From assembly GCF_023684385.1 (NCBI RefSeq), contig NZ_JAGSOJ010000005.1:248001-312000 (forward strand): DNA of 64,000 nt, written 5' to 3'. Below the pieces are notes generated by a model, which saw nothing but the letters and a program-made list of their open reading frames with translations, had not been told where the DNA came from and ran no database searches. The DNA is from Oceanirhabdus seepicola (GTDB lineage: Bacteria; Bacillota; Clostridia; Clostridiales; Clostridiaceae). Below, piece after piece: positions 33,110 to 41,575 of the stretch (positions are counted from its first letter, which is position 1; each line of letters starts with the position of its first letter). The position numbers and the translations under genes are program-made.

Positions 33110-34150
33110 ATGAGTATTATAAGAGTTCCTCTAGACGTACCTACTATTAATGATGCTGTTTTTCTATCAGAAGCTGGAGACACTATAATTGTATGTCCAG
33201 GTGTATATAGAGAATCTGTTACCATTCCAGATAATAAACCTAAACTTAGAATCAAAGGCACCCCTAAGTCTAAACCCATCTTAGAAGGGGTTTGCTTTGA
33301 TGGAGGAGAATCTGGATTCAATGTAGAAGCAAATGGTGTATATATTTCAAACTTCATTATTAAGGGAGGATATACTAACGGAATCGAGATAAGTGGCAAA
33401 GATTGTACTATTGATGATTGCGAAATACGCAATTGTTTATTTGGTATACTTGTAACTGAAGAATCCGAAGGTGGAAACCTATTCAACTGTGTAAAATGCT
33501 GTGGTAATAAAGGAGATGGTATTACCATTAATGGTGATAACTCATGTATTATTGAATGCACCTGTGAAAAAAATGGTAATTATGGTTTGATAATCTCAGG
33601 GGGAAACACTTTAGTCCTAAACTGTAATATGTCATTTAATTTGAATACTGGAATCCAAATCGAAAAAGATACTGGCCGATGCCTTTTCAACTTAATAATC
33701 GGATGCACTATCAAATGTAACTTAAATGATGGTATTAGATCTAGGCTTGGTAGAACATTCATTTTGAACAACTGTGTTGCTAGAAATCGAAGTGACGGGA
33801 TAGATATAAAAGATACAGATTTGAACTCAGTTGTTAAAAATAAAATTGAATATAATTGTAGAGACGGTGTTGATATTGACGATGGTATGCTAAATAAGGT
33901 TATATTTAATAAAGTAATATGTAATGTTGGAAATGGTGTTGCTATAGGCGACGATGGAACTGAAAACTTTGTTGACGATAATGTATTCATAACTAATAAC
34001 AAAGCTGGTGTTCTTCTATTAAAAGATTCAGTTGACAATGCAGTTAGAGACAATTTCTTTGAATGTAACGACCCTAACATTAGTGCTTACCCACCAGCAG
34101 ATGAAAATAACGTCTTTGATGGAAACGTAAAAGTTAACAATTGTTGTTAA
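33110..34150 (+). CDS. Right-handed parallel beta-helix (NosD/pectate-lyase-like) repeat protein
   Basis: A 346-residue protein built from about 10 repeats of 22-24 residues with regularly spaced Asn and Cys (GNTLVLNCNMSFN, GRTFILNNCVARN, LNSVVKNKIEYN), the pattern of a right-handed beta-helix. It has no signal peptide, so it is either cytoplasmic or, in a spore-former, a possible spore or exosporium component. No catalytic lyase residues can be assigned. The start is ATG 33110 with AAGGAG 8 nt upstream. The earlier ATG at 33071 lacks one. It ends with a Cys-Cys. Confidence 0.8.
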   Translation: MSIIRVPLDVPTINDAVFLSEAGDTIIVCPGVYRESVTIPDNKPKLRIKGTPKSKPILEGVCFDGGESGFNVEANGVYISNFIIKGGYTNGIEISGKDCTIDDCEIRNCLFGILVTEESEGGNLFNCVKCCGNKGDGITINGDNSCIIECTCEKNGNYGLIISGGNTLVLNCNMSFNLNTGIQIEKDTGRCLFNLIIGCTIKCNLNDGIRSRLGRTFILNNCVARNRSDGIDIKDTDLNSVVKNKIEYNCRDGVDIDDGMLNKVIFNKVICNVGNGVAIGDDGTENFVDDNVFITNNKAGVLLLKDSVDNAVRDNFFECNDPNISAYPPADENNVFDGNVKVNNCC

Positions 34151-34154
34151 CTTA

Positions 34155-34187
34155 AAAGCCCTTAGCTTATTCCTAAGGGCTTAATTT
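34155..34187 (+). terminator. Terminator of the beta-helix gene
   Basis: A 10-bp stem (AAGCCCTTAG and its complement) is followed by a T-rich tract. Confidence 0.85.
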
Positions 34188-34273
34188 ATTTTAATATGCC
34201 TTAAATCATAAGTTCGATATTTCATAAATTATTTTATCTTTTTAAGGAAAAACTACTCTTAGGAGATGATGAT

Positions 34274-34702
34274 ATGAAATATTTATTTGCAGTTATAGCA
34301 GGCTTATGTATGACTTTTCAAGGGGTATTCAATACAAGGTTAAGTGAAAAAATTGGTTTATGGGAGACTAATGTTTTTGTGCAAGGAACAGCTCTAATAT
34401 TTACCTTTATTATGATGATTATATTAGGTGATGGTAGCTTCAAGGATATAACTAACGCAAAGAAACTTTATTTAACAGGAGGGATATTTGGAACCATAAT
34501 AATTCTTACTGTTATGCTTAGCATAGAAGCAACAAGTCCTACAGTTGCTATTGGAGTTATTCTTATAAGTCAATTAACCTCAGCTGGTATTATAGATGCT
34601 TTTGGTTGGTTTGGAACTGAAGTAGTTGAATTCACAATCTTTAAATATATTGGATTAGGATTGATGATATCAGGAATAGTGCTCTTTAACTTTATAAAAT
34701 AA
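34274..34702 (+). CDS. DMT-family (YdcZ-like) small membrane transporter
   Basis: A 142-residue protein with four or five membrane helices and the N-terminal pattern of the DUF606/YdcZ family (AVIAGLCMTFQGVFNTRLSE). These are half-size members of the drug/metabolite transporter superfamily that usually work as dimers. The substrate is unknown. The start is ATG 34274 with AGGAG 8 nt upstream. The LysR gene 160 bp downstream could regulate it. A MITE-like element begins 2 bp after its stop codon. Confidence 0.85.
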   Translation: MKYLFAVIAGLCMTFQGVFNTRLSEKIGLWETNVFVQGTALIFTFIMMIILGDGSFKDITNAKKLYLTGGIFGTIIILTVMLSIEATSPTVAIGVILISQLTSAGIIDAFGWFGTEVVEFTIFKYIGLGLMISGIVLFNFIK

Positions 34703-34703
34703 T

Positions 34704-34787
34704 TTAGTCATATTCAAATAAATAACTAGTCAATATGCTAGTCTATTTCGTGGCATCTTTGACTTGTTATTTATTTCATACGCCTAA
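34704..34787. repeat. MITE-like element, copy 2 (84 bp)
   Basis: Left end TTAGTCATATTCAAATAAAT and right end TTATTTCATACGCCTAA are inverted repeats shared with the elements at 29809-29869 and 53003-53160. The inside keeps CTAGTC..TATGCTAGTC and the ATCTTTGACTTGTT block of the longest copy. Confidence 0.8.
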
Positions 34788-34862
34788 ATAACAAATATCC
34801 TATTGCAAATAAGTCAATTTAATATAATAATAGACTTATAAAGCAATGGGAGGAATTTGTCG

Positions 34863-35759
34863 ATGGATTTTAAACAGGTGGAAGCTTTTGTAAGCGTTGC
34901 AAAGCATAAAAGCTTTTCAAGAGCAGCTGATCATATATTTATTTCACAACCTACAATAAGTTCACATATATCTGCTCTAGAAAAAGAATTAAAGGTTCAA
35001 CTATTTGATAGAACCTCAAAAGTAGTTCATCTTACTCCAGCTGGAGAATCTCTTTTAGATTATGCAATGGATATGATAAACTTACGTAATAATGCAATTA
35101 CTAATTTAAGTAGTTTTAATAATAATATTAGAGGTACCCTTAACCTTTCAGCAAGCACAACCCCATTTAATTCAATAGTTCCAAAGCTCCTACATAACTT
35201 TCATGATAAATTTCCTGAGGTTAAATTTTCACTTAAAGAGCAAGGTTCAGGTAATATAATTAAAGACATAATAAATCTCAACTGTGAGATTGGTATAGTA
35301 GGAACAAATTTTAAAAATGATAAAATAATGAGTCACAAACTGATTGATGATGAACTTGTTGTTGTTCATAATGGAGATTTTAATATACCAGAACAAGTTA
35401 AAGTACAAGATATTATAAATTATGATTTCTTAATGAGAGAAAAAAATTCTGCTACGCGAAGAACATTTGAAAGCGCATTAATAAATAGTGATTTAAAATC
35501 AAACAAGCTTAATATTATATGTGAAATAGATAATATTAATGCCTTACTACAATTAGTAAAAGAAGGTTTAGGTATTACTGTTGTTTCAAAACAACTCATA
35601 TTAAATAGTTTTACAAATTACGAATTAAAAGTTTCAAATATTATAGATTTAGATTTAAAACGTTGTCTATATCTAGTTATAAATAAGAATAGAACTCTTA
35701 CCCCTGTTGCAAAAACCTTTATATCCATGTGTGTGGATGAATTTGGTTTGGAAATATGA
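34863..35759 (+). CDS. LysR family transcriptional regulator (resembles the selenium-metabolism-associated group)
   Basis: A 298-residue LysR regulator with an N-terminal helix-turn-helix (SRAADHIFISQPTISSHISA, about residues 17-36) and a substrate-binding domain. The start MDFKQVEAFVSVAKHKSFSR and the phrase QPTISSHISALEKEL resemble the LysR group annotated as selenium-metabolism-associated in clostridia. That is from memory and not decisive, but it would fit the proposed selenoproteins. The start is ATG 34863 with GGAGG 8 nt upstream. No selenium genes lie next to it. Confidence 0.88.
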   Translation: MDFKQVEAFVSVAKHKSFSRAADHIFISQPTISSHISALEKELKVQLFDRTSKVVHLTPAGESLLDYAMDMINLRNNAITNLSSFNNNIRGTLNLSASTTPFNSIVPKLLHNFHDKFPEVKFSLKEQGSGNIIKDIINLNCEIGIVGTNFKNDKIMSHKLIDDELVVVHNGDFNIPEQVKVQDIINYDFLMREKNSATRRTFESALINSDLKSNKLNIICEIDNINALLQLVKEGLGITVVSKQLILNSFTNYELKVSNIIDLDLKRCLYLVINKNRTLTPVAKTFISMCVDEFGLEI

Positions 35760-35814
35760 TTCATTTTCAAAAAAATATCTAGTTGTTGTCTCTCTTTAGA
35801 GATTCAACAGCATG

Positions 35815-35842
35815 AATCTCTCATTACGAGAGATTTTTTTTA
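35815..35842 (+). terminator. Terminator of the LysR gene
   Basis: A 7-bp stem, AATCTCT/AGAGATT, with a 7-nt loop is followed by a run of T. Confidence 0.85.
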
Positions 35843-35909
35843 TTTTTTTAATCTCAAATTACTTATTATTCCATATAATAAATAGTGAAGCAATTAAAAA
35901 GGTGATAAG

Positions 35910-37124
35910 ATGTTTTTAATCCATAGAAAAATCCATAAAGATTTGATTCCTTTATTAGAAAATAACTCTTTAAATAGTTATAGAGTTTTAATAAAATATA
36001 GTAATTTTGAAGATAAAATAGTAAAAAAAATTATAAATTCTAGAGGGACAGTTCTCAATATTATCGATTCAATAAATTGTATTTCAGCTGTTATAAAAAA
36101 ACATACACTTTACACCCTTGCAGAATATCCTTATATAAAACGGATTTTTCCTGACAGCATGATTACCCTCAACATGAACTCCTCTTATTCTAAAGGGTTA
36201 AACATAAGTTTAAATTCAAGTGTAAAATTGACAGGTAAAAACACTACCATAGGTATCTTAAGTAGTGGAGTTTACCCTCATGTAGATCTTCTTAAACCTC
36301 ACAGGAAGGTTATTCAATTTCTTGATTTAGTGAATGGATATAAATACCCTTATGATGATTTTGGACATGGTACTGCAATATGTGGTTTAATCTCAAGCAG
36401 TCAATCATCAAATAAAAAAAGTGTAAAAGGATTATCTCCTGATAGTCATCTATATGTTGTTAAAGCCTTCAATTCTATAGGTAAGGCCTACATTTCAACT
36501 ATACTTTTTGGTATTCATATGCTTATTAATGAAAAAGACAAGTACAATATCAACGTAATATGTTTACCATTTGAGATTAACACATTCGATTCTAATATTA
36601 CCTCTCTGTTTGATAAGTTATTTGAAAAAGCAAGAAATGATAATATTGTTGTAGTTGTGCCCTCAACAAGCAATGGTATAGAATATTCTTCTGTATGCGG
36701 ATTTGCTCTATCTAAGAATTGTATTACAATAGGTGGTTTATACAAAGATAACACACCTTATGAAATGACCTCTAAATGTAATCATAAGAAACTAAAAAAA
36801 CCAGATTTTTGGTTTCCATGTGTGGGTTTAAATTGTTTGAACAGTGATATAAACTATATCTCTGAACGAAGCGGTCGCAAACTATACCCCCTTAAATTAG
36901 ATAGATTAAACATAACAATAACTTCTCTTTCATTATCAAGCGCTTTAGTTTCATCACTTATCGCATTAGCCTTTGATTATAATAAAGATTTTAAATGGGA
37001 TGATATTTATTCCATACTAAAATATTCATCTACTCCGAAAGATGGTCCAAAACCTGATATTCCAATTATAAATATACCTGAGTTTTTTGCTTTTACATCT
37101 AAAACAAAGCCCTCGAACAAATAA
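35910..37124 (+). CDS. Degenerate S8 (subtilisin-like) peptidase homologue
   Basis: A 404-residue protein with a propeptide-like N-terminal part (about 1-85, ending CISAVIKKHTLYTLAEYPYI) and a subtilase-like core. The His block DDFGHGTAICGLI is intact, and a Ser aligns in SLSLSSALVSSLIAL. The Asp block reads IGILSSGVYPHVDL where the family has I-D-T-G, so the catalytic Asp is Ser. The Gly-Thr before the Ser is also lost. There is no signal peptide. It is probably inactive or has a changed function. The start is at 35910 with AAAAGGTGATAAG upstream. A 23-nt stretch near 36040 matches a genomic REP repeat. Confidence 0.78.
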   Translation: MFLIHRKIHKDLIPLLENNSLNSYRVLIKYSNFEDKIVKKIINSRGTVLNIIDSINCISAVIKKHTLYTLAEYPYIKRIFPDSMITLNMNSSYSKGLNISLNSSVKLTGKNTTIGILSSGVYPHVDLLKPHRKVIQFLDLVNGYKYPYDDFGHGTAICGLISSSQSSNKKSVKGLSPDSHLYVVKAFNSIGKAYISTILFGIHMLINEKDKYNINVICLPFEINTFDSNITSLFDKLFEKARNDNIVVVVPSTSNGIEYSSVCGFALSKNCITIGGLYKDNTPYEMTSKCNHKKLKKPDFWFPCVGLNCLNSDINYISERSGRKLYPLKLDRLNITITSLSLSSALVSSLIALAFDYNKDFKWDDIYSILKYSSTPKDGPKPDIPIINIPEFFAFTSKTKPSNK

Positions 37125-37246
37125 CAATTCTCTTGCAATAACTATTATTAGCTAGTATAATTAGAATATGGTATTAAATTATTATTTGTAACACATAATA
37201 ATTAATGGCTAATTAATATTAGTAATATATGACAAGGAGTGGGCTT

Positions 37247-37759
37247 ATGATCAGCGAAAATCTTTTTAAAGAATTAAACACACAAATTGGTTTTGAATTT
37301 TACTCTGCTAATTTATACTTAGCAATGGCAGCTTACTGCAGTTCTCAAGATATGGATGGTTTCGCAAACTTTTTTAGAGTTCAAGCGGAAGAAGAACGAT
37401 TCCATGCTATGAAAATTTATGATTACATCAATGATATGGGTGGACGTGTAAACATAGGAGCTATAGATGAACCTATTAATGAATATAGCTCAATGCTTGA
37501 TTGTTTTGAAAAAGCATATGCTCATGAAAAAAGTGTTACTAAACGTTTTTATGATTTGATTTCTCTAGCTACTGATGAGAAAGAATTTGCTACTATTAGC
37601 TTTTTGCAGTGGTTCATTGATGAGCAACGTGAAGAAGAAAGCACCTTCAACAAGCTTATGAAGAAGCTTCAGAGAAATAAAGATAACTCAGCTGGAGTAT
37701 ACATGATAGATACGGAATTAGCTACAAGAACATTTGTGGTTCCTGCTAATAATAGATAA
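37247..37759 (+). CDS. ftnA: Ferritin
   Basis: A 170-residue non-heme ferritin that oxidises and stores iron in a 24-subunit shell. Ferroxidase ligands are visible: Glu in ELNTQIGFEFYSANLYLAMA, the EEERFHAMK block (Glu and His), and EQREEES for the later helix. The start is ATG 37247 with AAGGAG about 8 nt upstream. The upstream ATG at 37229 has no ribosome site. The gene is monocistronic, with its own terminator. Confidence 0.94.
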   Translation: MISENLFKELNTQIGFEFYSANLYLAMAAYCSSQDMDGFANFFRVQAEEERFHAMKIYDYINDMGGRVNIGAIDEPINEYSSMLDCFEKAYAHEKSVTKRFYDLISLATDEKEFATISFLQWFIDEQREEESTFNKLMKKLQRNKDNSAGVYMIDTELATRTFVVPANNR

Positions 37760-37780
37760 TTATTATAAATTTAAGAATCA

Positions 37781-37825
37781 AAAGGTATGAAATTATGATA
37801 TTAAATCTAAATTTCATACCTTTTT
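37781..37825. terminator. Bidirectional terminator between ferritin and the cysteine hydrolase
   Basis: A 14-15 bp stem (AAAGGTATGAAATT with its complement) flanked by A and T runs serves both convergent genes. Confidence 0.88.
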
Positions 37826-37843
37826 AAATTATAGATACCTTAA

Positions 37844-38377
37844 TTATAGGTTATTATATTTATCAAGATATTCTTCACAATATAATACTTCTATAGCTCC
37901 AGACCAATCTAAAACAGTTCCTATGAAATCCTTTATATCTAATCCTGGCATTTCATAAGTAGTTTCATCGTTAGTTGTTCCAGTAGCATCTTCTACAAAA
38001 GTTACTTTATATCCTTTATCAAAGGCTGCTATTGATGAAAAAAGGCAACAATACTCAGTATTAAAACCTGCTATTATTAAATGATCTACATTTAGTTTCT
38101 CTAATAATTCCTGTGCATTTGTACCTCTAAACATACTAGGAGTCGTTTTTTCTATAACATAATCATTATCTTTAACAAGATAACTAGGAATCTGTGCCCC
38201 TTCACTTTCTTTATAAAAGAACCCTTCAGAATCATCTTCAACATGTTTAGTGAAAATTATTGGCTCATTATTTTCCCTGAAAACAGAGATTAGTTTTTCA
38301 ATTTTTATTTTCTCATCATCAAAGTTTTTATGATTTAAGATTACATTTTGCATATCAGTTATAATTAGTGCTTTCAT
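37844..38377 (-). CDS. Isochorismatase-like cysteine hydrolase
   Basis: A 177-residue isochorismatase-fold hydrolase. The Asp of the triad is in IITDMQN (Asp8) and the nucleophile Cys in GFNTEYCCLFSS (about residue 109). A Lys in VIEKTTPSMF completes the usual Asp-Lys-Cys set. Relatives include nicotinamidase and other amidohydrolases. The substrate is unknown. The start is ATG 38377 with GGGGGG upstream. Confidence 0.88.
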   Translation of the reverse strand: MKALIITDMQNVILNHKNFDDEKIKIEKLISVFRENNEPIIFTKHVEDDSEGFFYKESEGAQIPSYLVKDNDYVIEKTTPSMFRGTNAQELLEKLNVDHLIIAGFNTEYCCLFSSIAAFDKGYKVTFVEDATGTTNDETTYEMPGLDIKDFIGTVLDWSGAIEVLYCEEYLDKYNNL

Positions 38378-38543
38378 ATAATTCCCCCCTTGAAATCAAT
38401 ATATGTCAAATAATTTATAAAAAATTGCGAATAATCTTTTAAAAATATATTATATCATACTAATTTTTATTAATTTGTAGAATTATGTTAAACATTAATC
38501 CTTTCTTGTAAAATTTTTTCTGCAATTCCTTCACTATGTTATT

Positions 38544-38644
38544 TTCAACCTTTGGTTGAATAAACTCAATTTTCTAGTTATTGTTATTAGAAACATATAT
38601 AGTTATACTGTAGTTGACCGGTCAGTAAATTCAAAAACTAGAAT
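38544..38644 (+). promoter_or_regulatory. Promoter with TGACCGGTCA operator before the XRE-TPR gene
   Basis: TTGACC (38614-38619) and TAGAAT (38639-38644) with a 19-bp spacer precede the gene. The perfect 10-bp palindrome TGACCGGTCA (38615-38624), typical of TetR/AcrR-type operators, overlaps the -35 box. A second palindrome, TTCAACC-TTT-GGTTGAA, lies at 38544-38560. Confidence 0.6.
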
Positions 38645-38664
38645 AACTACAAGGGGCGATTAAA

Positions 38665-39693
38665 ATGGATTTAGGGAAAAAAATAAAACAGTTACGATTG
38701 AATAAAGGTATAACTCAAGAAAAATTAGCGGATTATTTGAAAGTAAGCTTTCAAGCAGTATCCAAATGGGAAAAAGGGCAAACCTTACCTGATATTTCTT
38801 TGCTACCTAAAATCTCTACATTTTTCGGTATTTCTATAGATGACTTATTTACACTTAGCAATGATGCGCATATTGAGCGCATTGAAAATATGCTACAAAC
38901 TCAAAAGGAACTTAATCTACAAGATGAATTATATGCTAAGAATTACTTAATAAGTTTACTTGACCAATCTGAAAAAAGAGATAAAGCCTATACTCTATTA
39001 TCTGAATTATATAACCACCGTGCAAAAAGCTATCATGATCAAGCGTTCGAATATGCTAAAAAAGCTCTTGAAATCAATCCTGACCTTAAGGATAATCATG
39101 TATCACTTGTTGATGCTGGCAGAGGCATATTTATGGATTGGAACTATCAAAATTATAATAAACTATGTGATTATTATATAGATTTTTGTGACAAACATCC
39201 TGAGATTAGACGTGGTCATATGTTCTTAATGGATCATCTTATTGCTGATGGTCGATTAATTGAAGCAAAGGAACATGTTAATCAACTAAAAGAAATTGAA
39301 AATGACTTCAGAGTTTATTGGTACGAAGGCTTGATTGCCAAAAAAGCTGGAAATCATAAAGAAGCATTTGAAATATTTGATAAGATGGTGGATTCAGATC
39401 CTACAAACTGGTTAGTGTGGGCAACACGCTCAGATGAACATGCTCGTGTATGCAATTATGATAAAGCAATTGAAGACAATCAAAAAGCTCTTGAGTTGCA
39501 ACCTAAACCAAGATATATTGACGCATACGAGTGTATGGCTCATATTTACAAAATTAAAGGTGATTATCAAAATGCTATACAAATGTGGCAAGATGCTATC
39601 TATTTATTAAACGATGAATGGTCAATAACCTTTGGTGAACCAATTGACAGGCTAAAAAGAGAAATCAAACATTTACAAGAATTAATGGTGTAA
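38665..39693 (+). CDS. XRE-family regulator with TPR repeats
   Basis: A 342-residue protein. Residues 1-65 form a Cro/CI-type helix-turn-helix (GKKIKQLRLNKGITQEKLAD, then VSFQAVSKWEKGQTLPD). The remainder is helical with several tetratricopeptide-like repeats (EYAKKALEINPDLKD, EAFEIFDKMVDSDPTN, KAIEDNQKALELQPKP). The layout resembles peptide- or protein-sensing regulators, but no signal-peptide gene is seen beside it. The start is ATG 38665 with AAGGGGCG upstream. The upstream palindrome suggests control by another regulator. Confidence 0.88.
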   Translation: MDLGKKIKQLRLNKGITQEKLADYLKVSFQAVSKWEKGQTLPDISLLPKISTFFGISIDDLFTLSNDAHIERIENMLQTQKELNLQDELYAKNYLISLLDQSEKRDKAYTLLSELYNHRAKSYHDQAFEYAKKALEINPDLKDNHVSLVDAGRGIFMDWNYQNYNKLCDYYIDFCDKHPEIRRGHMFLMDHLIADGRLIEAKEHVNQLKEIENDFRVYWYEGLIAKKAGNHKEAFEIFDKMVDSDPTNWLVWATRSDEHARVCNYDKAIEDNQKALELQPKPRYIDAYECMAHIYKIKGDYQNAIQMWQDAIYLLNDEWSITFGEPIDRLKREIKHLQELMV

Positions 39694-39740
39694 CAACTAT
39701 TAAGTTTACAAAAGATAAAAGTTCTCAATTAAATATATTG

Positions 39741-39773
39741 AAAACCAGGGATAACATCAATTATCCCTGGTTT
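39741..39773. terminator. Terminator between the XRE gene and the small membrane gene
   Basis: A 14-bp stem (AAAACCAGGGATAA with its complement, 6-nt loop) between convergent genes. Confidence 0.85.
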
Positions 39774-39775
39774 AG

Positions 39776-40135
39776 TTATCTCAATATAAAACAGAGCATA
39801 AAAGCAATAAGTATATCGTAAGAAATTAACTCAATAATATTATTCTTCTTATTCTTGTTAGTCTTGTTAAAAATTAATATGTTCAACACATTTAAAACTA
39901 CTACATGTATCGCTAATATCACTTTAAGTACATTATAATTTATATTTGATGGCTGCAATATATATATACTGAATATCAGAAGTATCATCATTATTACCCA
40001 GATTATTGTTTCTTTTTTTGTTGTTCTCCAAACCCTTATAGAATCATAATCTCCCTTTTTAAAACAATATAAATTATATCCAGTGTAAAATAAAATAATT
40101 GATATGAATATAATATGCACTAATAAATCTTTCAT
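39776..40135 (-). CDS. Small four-helix membrane protein
   Basis: A 119-residue protein with four hydrophobic segments (about residues 5-22, 45-62, 68-90 and 103-118) and a basic loop NKTNKNKKNN. No family is recognised. The start is ATG 40135 with GGGGG upstream. It is preceded and followed by non-coding sequence, so it stands alone. Confidence 0.7.
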   Translation of the reverse strand: MKDLLVHIIFISIILFYTGYNLYCFKKGDYDSIRVWRTTKKETIIWVIMMILLIFSIYILQPSNINYNVLKVILAIHVVVLNVLNILIFNKTNKNKKNNIIELISYDILIAFMLCFILR

Positions 40136-40282
40136 AAATAATCCCCCATCTATCTTATAAATTCTCTTTTAGCTACACAGAATTTTTGTTTATTAGATTA
40201 TATACTAATTAAATTCTTTTTACGAATATTACATATATATTGCTGTATTTTTACCTTTATAATATATAAATCATAAATATAA

Positions 40283-40315
40283 ACAAGGCACACCAATCGA
40301 AGTATGCCTTATTTT
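40283..40315 (-). terminator. cinA terminator (weak)
   Basis: A 9-bp stem, AAGGCATAC/GTGTGCCTT, with one G-U pair is followed by a modest T-rich tract on the minus strand. Confidence 0.6.
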
Positions 40316-40316
40316 A

Positions 40317-41555
40317 TTACTTATCCTTCAACAACGCTCTTCTCAATCTATCCAATATCATCTTAGTAGTTCTGTCTCTAACCTTCAACCTATCTCCATT
40401 TAATCTTATCTCCTGTGAAAACACATTTCCTCTATAATAAAATCCTAAATAAACCAATCCAACAGGCTTTTCTGGTGTTCCCCCCCCTGGACCTGCGACT
40501 CCAGTAGTTGATAGTCCTATATCACATTTAGCAGTTTCTGCTATGCCTTTTGCCATTTCCTCAGCAACCTGTGAACTGACAGCTCCGTATTTATCTAAAC
40601 TTTCTTTTCTAACATTAAGCCTGTTCATCTTAGCTTCATTGCTATAAGTTACAGCGCCTTCCATAAATACTGCAGATGCACCTGGATGATTAACTAGTTT
40701 TGCACTAATCATTCCACCTGTACATGACTCTGCTACAGCTATTTTAAGACCTTTTTCTTCAAGTAATTTACATATGACTCCTTCTAATGTATCATCGTCA
40801 CATCCATAAATATTATCTCCAAGTATAGCTCTTACCTCTTGCTCCATCTTTTCTATCTTCTCAAGAGCTTCTTCTTTATTTGAAGTTTTGCATGTTATTC
40901 TTAGATGAACCTCTGCGCCCTTAGCATATGGTGCGATGGTTGGGTTAGTTTGCTTATTTATAATATCTGATATCATTTCCTCTACTTTTGATTCACCTAT
41001 TCCCATAACCTTAAGAGTCTTAGATAAGATTATCTCATCTGTTTTCTCCTGCAAATAAGGAACTACTTCATTTTCATACATTAAGGTCATCTCTACTGGT
41101 GGTCCAGGTAAAACAATACATACTTTTCCTTCATCTTCTAATATCATTCCAGGAGCTGTTCCATTAGAATTTTTAAGTATTATTGCACCCTCTGGAAAAT
41201 ATGCCTGACTCTCATTATTCTTTGTCATTGTTCTATTAATGCGTTTAAAATATTTTTCTATTTCATTCATACATTCTTGATTGAATACCATTTCTCTATT
41301 AAAAAACTCTCCAATTGTCTTTTTAGACAAATCATCTTGTGTAGGTCCTAACCCTCCAGTAGTAATAACCATATCTGCTCTTGAATACGCTATCTCTAAG
41401 GCTTTTTTTACCCTCTCTGGATTATCTCCTACAACTGTATGATAATACACACTCACTCCAGCAGCTGCTAACTGTTCTGATAGATACTGTGCATTTGTAT
41501 TTACAATGTTCCCAAGTAGTAATTCTGTTCCAATACATAAAATTTCGGCTTTCAT
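40317..41555 (-). CDS. cinA: CinA: damage-inducible protein / NMN deamidase
   Basis: A 412-residue two-domain protein. The N-terminal MoeA/MoCF-like domain starts MKAEILCIGTELLLGNIVNT and holds TTGGLGPTQDD (about residues 66-76), matching the ADP-ribose pyrophosphatase part. The C-terminal CinA domain holds AVAESCTGGMISA and STTGVAGPGGGTPEKPVG, matching nicotinamide-mononucleotide deamidase in pyridine-nucleotide salvage. The start is ATG 41555 with GGAGGAG upstream. recA often follows cinA in Firmicutes but does not here. Confidence 0.95.
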   Translation of the reverse strand: MKAEILCIGTELLLGNIVNTNAQYLSEQLAAAGVSVYYHTVVGDNPERVKKALEIAYSRADMVITTGGLGPTQDDLSKKTIGEFFNREMVFNQECMNEIEKYFKRINRTMTKNNESQAYFPEGAIILKNSNGTAPGMILEDEGKVCIVLPGPPVEMTLMYENEVVPYLQEKTDEIILSKTLKVMGIGESKVEEMISDIINKQTNPTIAPYAKGAEVHLRITCKTSNKEEALEKIEKMEQEVRAILGDNIYGCDDDTLEGVICKLLEEKGLKIAVAESCTGGMISAKLVNHPGASAVFMEGAVTYSNEAKMNRLNVRKESLDKYGAVSSQVAEEMAKGIAETAKCDIGLSTTGVAGPGGGTPEKPVGLVYLGFYYRGNVFSQEIRLNGDRLKVRDRTTKMILDRLRRALLKDK

Positions 41556-41575
41556 TTATTCTCCTCCGTTCTTTC

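Noticed and set aside
38960..39181. Overlapping second frame inside the XRE-TPR gene
   Set aside because: No ribosome site, and it lies wholly inside a well-supported gene.
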